From: Clostridiales bacterium
GTDB taxonomy: Bacteria > Bacillota > Clostridia > Oscillospirales > QAKW01
Direction: 5' to 3'
Length of the DNA stretch: 5,136 bases
NCBI GenBank assembly: GCA_003343605.1
Contig: QAKW01000033.1
Location: 1 to 5,136, forward strand
The notes under the pieces are model-generated. The model was not told the DNA's origin and ran no database searches. It saw nothing but the letters and a program-made list of their open reading frames with translations. Made by a program: the position numbers and the translations under genes. Positions 1 through 5,106 of the stretch are shown one piece after another (position 1 is the stretch's first letter; each line of letters opens with the position of its first letter).

Positions 1-1390
1 AAACGTTTTTATCTGTTTTAGCGTCATTATAGGTAAAATAGGCCGCGTCTTCCACCAGGCCAGCCACCGTATCACCGCCGCTTACAAGATCGCCGGATTT
101 CACATGTTCACTGATTGTTTGATGCGTCCAGTAGCTGTAGCCATTGTCATCGGCATTTTCTTTCCAATATACAACGGTATAGGAGGAGGCGCCCTGCAGC
201 CATCCGGCCTTATAGGTTAAATTGGCACAGGGAACGGTGATTTGCCGGCCATTGATGTCGTAGGTGGATTTTTCTTCCTCAGCAGCGGCCCGCCCATCAA
301 ATTCCAATAGTTCCCATGCCGAGAAGGTATACCCCGCTTTGGCGGGCTGATGGGCGGAAATAGAAGAACCGTAGCGGGTATAAACCGGCTCCATCCCGTA
401 TCCGCCGTCGAGATTAAAATCGATCAGATAATAGTTGCGGTCGTAGTAGATATCAATTACGGTGCTGCCATCGGCCGCTACCGTTAATTTTTCGTAATAG
501 AGCGCAGAAAAGCCGCTGATGTCCATGGTACAGTCGGGCACCTGGAGCCCGGTAAGCTGCTTGCCGGTTGTTGTATATGCCAGTTCATAGTGATCGTCCA
601 TAACATTTTGTAAATAGTGATTTACGGTATATTGAACTTCTGCGGGCATATAAATAACGTCGATTGTCACACTTTCATGCAGTGCCTCATAGTAAATGGA
701 AACCGTTGCGGCGTCCGTATATGCTCCATCCATCATACGCACAGGCGTATAACCGATAATAACCGGGCTGTTGAAGGCATAATTCACATAACCGCCATCT
801 TCTATCGATAAAACAGTTGGATCATAGGCGGCGGTACCATCTGTGTATTTGTAATTAATGATAATCGTGTGGCTGTCGGGCGTCTCATCTGCTGCGGCAG
901 CGGCTCCGCTGCGATTGGCTCTCAGAACCAAAGGCCGGGCTTCGCCGCCGGTTGCGGCTGTGGAAACATAAGATGATTTTGCCTGAAAAGAGACTGTTAC
1001 AGCCACCGGTTCACTGTAAAAGGTATGATTTCCTACCGCGGCAACACAGCGCAGCCACGCTGTTCCGCCCGCATCCAGAAGACTGCCGATCAGCGCGTAG
1101 GAAACATCGCAAAAATCTTTGTGACATCCCTTGACCGCCACCCAGGAATCTGCGTTTGTTTTGATCTGCCAGGCATATTTGATATCCCCGGAGAGGGTGG
1201 TATCAACATACAGTGTTTCCTTACCGTCTTCCAATAGGGTGAGAGCGGCGGTTTCCTTGCCTTGATGTAAGATCCTGACCGTACTGGTTTCGAAGCTGCC
1301 GGCACCGGCGATTTCCACCGGAATGGCAGAAATAAATACCGCCAGGGCAAGAACAAAAGAAATCATACGTTGTTTTGCCAATTTTCTCAT
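1..1390 (-). CDS. Large secreted surface protein with Ig-like, MucBP-like and InlB-B-type repeats (partial, 3' end outside window)
   Basis: The frame is open from an ATG at 1390 to the window edge (463 codons, no stop), so the C-terminus is missing. The start is set by AGGAGG ten bases upstream. Residues 1-30 form a signal peptide: basic K/R start, hydrophobic core at about 9-23, and an A-G-A cleavage site at 28-30. About 34-137 resembles a bacterial Ig-like domain (YAWQ at 72-75, W83, LRC at 113-115). About 174-235 looks MucBP-like and ends in VSIYYE. About 252-316 begins with YTVNHYLQ. About 320-397 matches the InlB-B/Listeria-Bacteroides repeat pattern (FNLDGG at 325-330, KAGYTFSAW at 351-359, YKAGW at 393-397). 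A further unit starts at YTVVYW (404-409). Such proteins are usually wall-bound adhesins; an LPXTG or other anchor cannot be judged here. It is the last visible gene of the fibre operon, so a role as adhesin or fibre anchor is inferred. Cysteines are at 89, 94, 115, 287 and 388. Confidence 0.88.
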   Translation of the reverse strand, partial: MRKLAKQRMISFVLALAVFISAIPVEIAGAGSFETSTVRILHQGKETAALTLLEDGKETLYVDTTLSGDIKYAWQIKTNADSWVAVKGCHKDFCDVSYALIGSLLDAGGTAWLRCVAAVGNHTFYSEPVAVTVSFQAKSSYVSTAATGGEARPLVLRANRSGAAAAADETPDSHTIIINYKYTDGTAAYDPTVLSIEDGGYVNYAFNSPVIIGYTPVRMMDGAYTDAATVSIYYEALHESVTIDVIYMPAEVQYTVNHYLQNVMDDHYELAYTTTGKQLTGLQVPDCTMDISGFSALYYEKLTVAADGSTVIDIYYDRNYYLIDFNLDGGYGMEPVYTRYGSSISAHQPAKAGYTFSAWELLEFDGRAAAEEEKSTYDINGRQITVPCANLTYKAGWLQGASSYTVVYWKENADDNGYSYWTHQTISEHVKSGDLVSGGDTVAGLVEDAAYFTYNDAKTDKNV

Positions 1391-1400
1391 AACGTTTCAC

Positions 1401-1408
1401 CCTCCTTA
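1401..1408 (-). promoter_or_regulatory. Ribosome binding site fused to the upstream stop codon (TAAGGAGG)
   Basis: The minus strand reads TAAGGAGG. The TAA is the stop of the fourth TasA-like gene and AGGAGG (1401-1406) is the Shine-Dalgarno of the large surface protein, ten bases before its ATG. Stop and ribosome binding site share a base, an arrangement typical of translational coupling. It also fixes the surface protein start at 1390. Confidence 0.85.
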
Positions 1409-1975
1409 TTGGATTTCCGGCCAGCCCGCAGTTTCTGAAATATGCGGGCCGTTATTTTCTGCCTGAACGCCGAATGCGTAAATATGAATCACTGTTTTAC
1501 TGTTCTGATAAGCGTTATCCATCTCTGCGGCAAAAGAAACCGTGGTAAAAAGCGGCTCTGTAATTTCGCCGGAGGCAAGCGGTTTATTGTAATAATAGTA
1601 TCCGTCTGTTTCGGTCCAGTCAGTCGTATTGATATTTAGAGAAACCAGAGAAAGATCGGGCTCCTCCGGGTGCTCTTGCACACGTAGGATTTCCTTCTGA
1701 AGGGCGATGCGAACATACGCCGGATGCTCTCCCGTATTCTTTACCTGCACGATTTTGGAGAGTTCTCTGCCGGGTAAACTCTCCAGAGGACCGTGAAAAG
1801 CAACCGGCTCTCCGCCGTCTTCCGGAATCATTGTTTCCTGCAACTGAATTTTAATATTGCCGGCGGTAATCACATTCACCGCCGTATCCTCCGCCGTAAA
1901 ATAGGCAATGGTTCCATAGGCCAGCAGAGAAAGGCAGAGAACCATCGCCGCGGCGGCAGCAATTTTTTTCTTCAT
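1406..1975 (-). CDS. TasA/camelysin-like SipW-dependent secreted protein, fourth paralogue (189 aa)
   Basis: A predicted exported matrix or fibre subunit. The ATG at 1975 is preferred over an in-frame ATG at 1993 because AGGAG (1984-1988) sits 8 bases before it, its MKKK start matches the paralogues, and 1993 has no ribosome binding site. Residues 1-24 form a SipW-type signal peptide, with predicted cleavage between A24 and Y25 in TIAYFT. The family motif follows: VNVITAGNIKIQL at 33-45, then LPG (67-69), VKNTG (78-82) and AYVR (86-89), and a C-terminal IYAFGVQAE (155-163) ending near a Trp, like the other three. It is the shortest mature form after the second paralogue and has a tyrosine run near 126-129. 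Its gene follows a 134-nt structured gap and is coupled to the surface protein gene, so it may be a minor, capping or linking subunit rather than the bulk fibre; that is inference. It has no membrane anchor at the C-terminus. Confidence 0.87.
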   Translation of the reverse strand: MKKKIAAAAAMVLCLSLLAYGTIAYFTAEDTAVNVITAGNIKIQLQETMIPEDGGEPVAFHGPLESLPGRELSKIVQVKNTGEHPAYVRIALQKEILRVQEHPEEPDLSLVSLNINTTDWTETDGYYYYNKPLASGEITEPLFTTVSFAAEMDNAYQNSKTVIHIYAFGVQAENNGPHISETAGWPEIQ

Positions 1976-1983
1976 AGCATCAG

Positions 1984-1988
1984 CTCCT
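1984..1988 (-). promoter_or_regulatory. Ribosome binding site deciding the fourth paralogue's start
   Basis: The minus strand reads AGGAG with 8 bases to the ATG at 1975. This site lies inside the longer reading frame that begins at 1993, so the longer start would have to initiate upstream of it, where no purine-rich site is seen. It is preceded by a perfect 10-base palindrome ATCATATGAT at 1989-1998. Confidence 0.8.
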
Positions 1989-1998
1989 ATCATATGAT

Positions 1999-2095
1999 TG
2001 TTCCGTACAGGGCACAGACGGGTATAATCAGAGAATGGGGCTACCGAAGCGGATTACACCCGTCTCTGCCCTGCGCCCCGAAAGGCGCAGGAACA
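1999..2095 (-). ncRNA. Putative structured RNA: three-way junction in the 134-nt intergenic gap
   Basis: In the minus-strand transcript three helices nest without overlap. P1 is UGUUCC (2095-2090) with GGAACA (2004-1999). P2 is UGCGCC (2089-2084) with GGCGCA (2077-2072), closed by a six-base loop UUUCGG. P3 pairs GGGCA-G-AGACGGGUGUAAUC (2071-2052) with GAUUAUACCCGUCU-G-UGCCC (2029-2010), containing one G-G mismatch and one G-U wobble, with a 22-nt apical loop. UGUAC joins P3 to P1. P2 can extend to 8 bp (CCUGCGCC/GGCGCAGG) by borrowing bases from P1 and P3, so alternative folds exist. The wobble is A-C and the mismatch C-C on the other strand, so the fold suits mRNA-sense RNA. No U-tract follows, which argues against a terminator. 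No known riboswitch class was recognised. It ends about ten bases before the next gene's ribosome binding site. Alternatives are a processing or stability element, or a remnant of a palindromic repeat element. Confidence 0.55.
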
Positions 2096-2109
2096 GAAAC
2101 GGAAATTTT

Positions 2110-2919
2110 TTATGCAGCGTCAAAAGCGGTGAACGCAGCAGCGGCGTTTTCAAAACCCTCCGCTTGGATCGCGTCGGCTTCAACGCGCACCTCGAAGGAT
2201 TCAACGCCTTGCAGATCTCCTGCGGTAGCCGTGGGGGCAATGCGGATGTTCCCCCAACAGTTCCAGAAGGTCATCTCTTCAGGCGCCAATGCTTTGGTAT
2301 AGGTGAAATCGAATTCATAGCATGCTACGCCGTTTTGATTGATTACTTTATAGGCATCGCCGGTCTGCGCAATGAATTGATCGGCATCGCCGGCTGCCAG
2401 ATAGGCGTCGACCGCCTCGGAGGTAACATCGCCAACATTCATCGCAGTGGTCGTCCACATGCTGGGGCCGTTGTCCAGGATCACGAACAGACTGCAGGGG
2501 ATCTGCACACGCACGCGTACATAAGCATCGTTTTTGCCGGTGTTTAAAACATAGGGCATTTTATGTACATTGGATCCGGGAACCATATTGCTGCCGGCTT
2601 CAGATAGGTATTCTTCCTGATAGGTTTCCGCATCTGATTTGATGAGAGAATCAGGATAGTAGGTATTGCTCCAACCATGAGCGGCGGCGTATTCATCGGC
2701 GGCAATCAGCCGATCGGCAAATGCGGGAGAGGCCAGCAGGCTATTGCCGCTTGCATTGGTACGATGCAGCTGAGATTCTATCAGATCGATTGACACGGAG
2801 CCAACAGTAAAGGTATTAACCTTTACATCCTTATCGGTAAAGTATGCCAGAGCACCGCCGATCACCGCGGTAGCGCCCAGCGCAATAATCAGGCACAAAG
2901 CCAGAATTTTTTTCTTCAT
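2110..2919 (-). CDS. TasA/CalY-like SipW-dependent secreted protein, third and largest paralogue (269 aa)
   Basis: A predicted exported matrix or fibre subunit. ATG at 2919 has AAGGAG (2928-2933) 8 bases upstream. The signal peptide is residues 1-25, with predicted SipW cleavage at ALA-YFTD (A25/Y26). VNTFTVGSVSIDL (34-46) is the conserved first-strand motif. It is longer than the paralogues because of a polar, Ala/Ser-rich insertion at about 47-111, placed before the MVPG motif (112-115). Next come VLNTG (124-128) and AYVRVRV (132-138), the same VxNTGxxxAYVR version as the fourth paralogue, and a C-terminal VEADAIQAEGFENAAAAF (246-263). Mature cysteines are at 142, 200 and 221. The family is known for donor-strand type beta fibres in Bacillus TasA and for camelysin/CalY; camelysin's reported protease activity should not be assumed here. 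The gene lies 37 nt after the second paralogue. Confidence 0.9.
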   Translation of the reverse strand: MKKKILALCLIIALGATAVIGGALAYFTDKDVKVNTFTVGSVSIDLIESQLHRTNASGNSLLASPAFADRLIAADEYAAAHGWSNTYYPDSLIKSDAETYQEEYLSEAGSNMVPGSNVHKMPYVLNTGKNDAYVRVRVQIPCSLFVILDNGPSMWTTTAMNVGDVTSEAVDAYLAAGDADQFIAQTGDAYKVINQNGVACYEFDFTYTKALAPEEMTFWNCWGNIRIAPTATAGDLQGVESFEVRVEADAIQAEGFENAAAAFTAFDAA

Positions 2920-2956
2920 GATGGTTTCTCCTTAAAAATAGTATGATAGGCGCAGC

Positions 2957-3511
2957 TCAATTGCCGGAAATGCTGGTCCATGCTTCGCTGGCCGTAAAGA
3001 TCTCGGTGGCATTTTTGTGGTATTGAGATGCGTAGGCCGTTATCTTGAGATCTGGGTAAGTATCTGTTGTTAAACCATTCAAATCAGTTTTGGTAACGGT
3101 TTCTAGAACAGTTACCCGATCATTTTTCAGAACGCTGTAATTGGTGCCCATGTCTGCCGGTTCAACCACGCGGTAATATACATTGGCAGTGCCGTCAAGG
3201 GCTGTCCAGCCATCTGCTATTTCATAGCTTAAGAAGGCATCAAAATTTGCTGACTTTTCCAGCTTCACAAATAAGTAGCATTTTTCACTGCCTTCCAGAA
3301 CCGTGACTTTTGGATCTTTGGCGATGGTAAAGCCCGGAACCATTTTGTATGTATCGCCAGTACTTTCTGCCAGTGTGATCTCAATATCGCTGGTGGTAAA
3401 GGTATTGACCACCGTGTTGGTTTTAGCAGTCAGCCAGGCCAATGTACCGCCTGCGATACCAATCACAATCAGAGCTAGAGAGAAAATAAGCGCTAAACTT
3501 TTTTTCTTCAT
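2957..3511 (-). CDS. TasA/BsaA-like SipW-dependent secreted protein, second paralogue (184 aa)
   Basis: A predicted exported matrix or fibre subunit. ATG at 3511 has an excellent AAGGAGG (3520-3526) 8 bases upstream; the stop is TGA. The signal peptide is residues 1-25, with predicted cleavage between A25 and W26 in GTLAWLT, so tryptophan replaces the usual Tyr. VVNTFTTSDIEITL (34-47) follows, then KMVPG (56-60) and KDPKVTVLEGSEKCYLFVKL (65-84), a version of the central motif shared with the first paralogue. The C-terminus carries ITAYASQ (157-163) and SEAW (175-178). One cysteine, C78, is in the mature chain, inside this conserved central strand. With about 159 mature residues it is the smallest subunit. 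It is preceded by a 60-nt gap with a hairpin and followed by a 37-nt gap. A role in fibre or biofilm matrix is inferred from family and operon. Confidence 0.9.
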   Translation of the reverse strand: MKKKSLALIFSLALIVIGIAGGTLAWLTAKTNTVVNTFTTSDIEITLAESTGDTYKMVPGFTIAKDPKVTVLEGSEKCYLFVKLEKSANFDAFLSYEIADGWTALDGTANVYYRVVEPADMGTNYSVLKNDRVTVLETVTKTDLNGLTTDTYPDLKITAYASQYHKNATEIFTASEAWTSISGN

Positions 3512-3540
3512 GTTGATTTCCTCCTTTCATCAGGGATTTA

Positions 3541-3567
3541 TATAATATGGGCGACGCCCATTATATA
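3541..3567 (-). other. Intercistronic hairpin after the first TasA-like gene
   Basis: ATGGGC (3547-3552) and GCCCAT (3556-3561) form a perfect 6-bp stem with a 3-nt loop. TA-rich flanks extend it by about five more pairs if one base is bulged on each side. It begins about 4 nt after the upstream stop codon. No T-tract follows on the minus strand (the next bases are AATCCC), so it is not a classical terminator. It could protect the upstream mRNA end or mark a processing site; that is inference. Confidence 0.55.
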
Positions 3568-3571
3568 AGGA

Positions 3572-4219
3572 TTATTCCGCCGGGAATGCAGCCCAGGCGG
3601 CTTCTGCATTTGCAAAGCCATCTGATTGAATGGCATAGGCATTGATTTTGATCGTCATCTCTTTGATCGAATCGAGCTGAGAATTGGTCACCATGCCGGG
3701 AACGGTGATGTTTTCAAAGAGGGCATCGAGCGCTACATCCTGATCGGGCGCAGCAACAGCTTCCTTATACCAGAATTCATAGGTGCGGGTATTGGCCGCG
3801 GGATCTTCTGTATTGCCCTTATAGATCCAATTGCTGCTGTTATAGCCGCCGAAGATACTTGTTAAATCTGCACCGGTGGGCGCAAAGATCGCATCCAGCT
3901 CGGCTGCCTTGCTGAAGGTAACGGTCATGCGGAGATAAGAGGCTTCACTGTTTTTAAGCACGGTAACCTGAGGATCTTTATGGTAAGTATGGCCGGGCAG
4001 AAGCTTGTAGCTGTTGGCTTCGACTCGGCCGGCACCTTCAACAAGAGTGCCATCGGGATTTGCTTTGGCTTCATCCAGCTTGATGGCTACAGAGCCAACG
4101 GTAAAGGTATTTACCACCTCATCTGTAGAGGTCAGGTAGGCCATGGTTCCCAATACCGAAGCGGCCACAAGCAGTACCGCACAGAGCATCAGAAACAGCG
4201 CTTTGCTTTTTGTTTTCAT
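3572..4219 (-). CDS. TasA/BsaA-like SipW-dependent secreted protein, first paralogue (215 aa)
   Basis: Predicted major exported matrix or fibre subunit, being the first one after the peptidase. ATG at 4219 has TAGGAGGA (4228-4235) 8 bases upstream. The signal peptide has a K-rich start, a hydrophobic core at about 8-23, and predicted SipW cleavage between A27 and Y28 in GTMAYLT. VVNTFTVGSVAIKLDE (35-50) follows, then KLLPG (72-76) and KDPQVTVLKNSEASYLRMTV (81-100), the same central motif as the second paralogue. The C-terminus has INAYAIQSDGFANAEAAW (192-209). The mature chain has no cysteine, unlike paralogues two and three, and is acidic and Ala-rich. The start MKTK differs from the MKKK of the other three. 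It lies 53 nt after the peptidase and 60 nt before the next paralogue, with hairpins in both gaps. Secreted matrix function is inferred from family and context; polymerisation is not visible in sequence. Confidence 0.9.
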   Translation of the reverse strand: MKTKSKALFLMLCAVLLVAASVLGTMAYLTSTDEVVNTFTVGSVAIKLDEAKANPDGTLVEGAGRVEANSYKLLPGHTYHKDPQVTVLKNSEASYLRMTVTFSKAAELDAIFAPTGADLTSIFGGYNSSNWIYKGNTEDPAANTRTYEFWYKEAVAAPDQDVALDALFENITVPGMVTNSQLDSIKEMTIKINAYAIQSDGFANAEAAWAAFPAE

Positions 4220-4250
4220 CTTAAAAATCCTCCTAAAAGTTTTATATATT

Positions 4251-4272
4251 GGGAGCCTTTCGGCGTTGCCCC
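4251..4272 (-). other. Small GNRA-capped hairpin after sipW
   Basis: Directly after the sipW stop codon the mRNA reads GGGGCAAC-GCC-GAAA-GGC-UCCC. GCC/GGC closes a GAAA tetraloop, and GGGG/UCCC can pair below it around a 4-nt bulge (CAAC). An AU-rich stretch follows, but no U-tract. It lies between the peptidase and the first subunit gene, a place where uneven expression would make sense. The stem is short, so this is tentative. Confidence 0.35.
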
Positions 4273-4827
4273 TTATTGCCGGCCGCCGGAAAAGGGCGGC
4301 ACTTTTTCCGCCGCAGTCTTTCTTTTACCCGAAAATAAATCGGGAAGAAAAACAAGCAGCAGGAGGATTGCACATGCTGCAATCGCGATATACATCCCCG
4401 GCGGATGCTGAATATAATGTGCGAAATAGCCTAAATAGGGTATTGCTAATATGGGTTTTCCAATAATGTTTTTATAATGAACGCCTTTTCCGCCGTCTTC
4501 GGCTTCGTTGGCGTCTCCCTTGGTTCGGAAGCGAATGACCGACGCATCTGTTTCATCTGGAATCACCGCAACGATACGATGCGTTACGATGGTATCTTCA
4601 TCAAGCATAAAGGTAATCACATCACCTGTTTTCAGCTTTTTATAATCCACGGATTTCACATAGATCAGAGATCCGGTGTGAAAGGCAGGCTCCATGGAGC
4701 CTGATAATACCGTATAAACTTTGAGCCCCAAAAGCCGCACACCGGCGAGAGCTACTGCAATCAGTACCACCAGAAAAACCAAAAAGGTCGTAACAATATT
4801 CCATATTTTATTGCGTTTCGATTTCAC
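4273..4827 (-). CDS. sipW: Signal peptidase I, SipW/ER-type (184 aa)
   Basis: A membrane serine protease that removes signal peptides from the TasA-like subunits on the outer face of the membrane. The sequence shows a basic N-terminus, a first membrane segment at about 9-33, then LSGSMEP (41-47) with the presumed catalytic Ser44. THRIV (82-86) carries His83, where bacterial-type enzymes have Lys; this Ser/His form is the ER/archaeal/SipW type. TKGDAN (102-107) holds the conserved Asp105. A second membrane segment lies at about 145-162, followed by a basic cytoplasmic tail ending GGRQ. Its length is normal for SipW. The start is GTG at 4827, with AAAGGAA (4834-4840) 6 bases upstream; there is no in-frame ATG before an upstream stop. 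It precedes four cognate substrates with SipW-type signals, supporting a dedicated role. The GTG and weaker ribosome binding site suggest lower output than the subunit genes. A hairpin precedes it. Confidence 0.93.
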   Translation of the reverse strand: MKSKRNKIWNIVTTFLVFLVVLIAVALAGVRLLGLKVYTVLSGSMEPAFHTGSLIYVKSVDYKKLKTGDVITFMLDEDTIVTHRIVAVIPDETDASVIRFRTKGDANEAEDGGKGVHYKNIIGKPILAIPYLGYFAHYIQHPPGMYIAIAACAILLLLVFLPDLFSGKRKTAAEKVPPFSGGRQ

Positions 4828-4845
4828 GTTCGGTTCCTTTCTGCA

Positions 4846-4878
4846 TTGTTATCAACCTATCCTGTAGGCTGATAACAA
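4846..4878 (-). promoter_or_regulatory. 14-bp inverted repeat/hairpin between the small zinc protein gene and sipW
   Basis: TTGTTATCA and TGATAACAA (4878-4870 and 4854-4846 on the minus strand) are perfect 9-base complements. They continue through one G-U pair and CCTA/TAGG into a 5-nt loop, giving a 14-bp stem. It begins 2 nt after the stop codon of the upstream gene and ends 5 nt before the sipW ribosome binding site. No T-tract follows on either strand, so a terminator is unlikely. It may be a protein-binding operator or an mRNA hairpin affecting sipW translation or processing. TTGTTA and TGATAA, 18 nt apart, could also be a poor promoter; this is uncertain. Confidence 0.65.
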
Positions 4879-4880
4879 GA

Positions 4881-5099
4881 TTATTCCTCAAATGTTAAAT
4901 CTGCTTTTTGGCCGGAATATAAACATTGAACTTGAGGATCTTTCGATTCTAATTTGCTGTAGCATTCCCTGCAAAGCTGGCCGCACCCAGGTACATAACA
5001 CGCTCTGGCCGCCACCGGAGCAGAGCGCGGAACGCTGGTTTTTACGCCGCAAAGGATACAGGTTTCATAGATTTCTTTTTGTTGATTGTAATCTTTCAA
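4881..5099 (-). CDS. Small cysteine-rich protein, putative zinc ribbon/treble-clef (72 aa), function unknown
   Basis: I do not recognise a named family with certainty. The product has seven cysteines: C14 and C17 (CILC), C34, C39, C43 and C46 (CREC), and C59. Two CxxC knuckles about 25 residues apart fit a single zinc site, with GCGQLCRECY (38-47) the most distinctive stretch. There is no signal peptide or membrane segment, so it is probably cytoplasmic. The start is TTG at 5099: GGAGG (5107-5111) lies 7 bases upstream, and no in-frame ATG or GTG exists between it and the window edge. It is 53 nt upstream of sipW on the same strand, with a hairpin but no terminator between, so co-transcription is possible. 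Whether it belongs to the fibre system or is just a neighbour cannot be decided. It could bind nucleic acid or a protein partner; nothing shows which. Confidence 0.72.
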   Translation of the reverse strand: MKDYNQQKEIYETCILCGVKTSVPRSAPVAARACYVPGCGQLCRECYSKLESKDPQVQCLYSGQKADLTFEE

Positions 5100-5106
5100 T
5101 GATGAT

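Noticed and set aside
1090..1356. 88-codon open frame on the minus strand
   Set aside because: It overlaps the surface protein in another frame, whose signal peptide, domain motifs and ribosome binding site are convincing; this frame has no family features.
1976..1993. In-frame N-terminal extension (MIGADA) of the fourth TasA-like protein
   Set aside because: The ribosome binding site AGGAG lies inside this stretch, and the MKKK start at 1975 matches the paralogues.
2023..2028. Perfect TATAAT on the plus strand as an antisense promoter
   Set aside because: The only upstream candidate, TTGTTC at 1998-2003, is a weak -35 with a 19-base spacer, and the hexamer is part of the inverted-repeat arm; not enough support.
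2070..2091. CCTGCGCC/GGCGCAGG hairpin as a rho-independent terminator
   Set aside because: The stem is strong, but no T-tract follows in either direction and co-directional genes continue after it.
1793..2302. 169-codon open frame on the plus strand
   Set aside because: It is antisense to the third and fourth TasA-like genes and shows no recognisable domain.
2035..2547. 170-codon open frame on the plus strand
   Set aside because: It lies antisense to the third TasA-like gene and the structured gap, with low-complexity, Arg/Gly-rich translation and no convincing ribosome binding site; it is a shadow.
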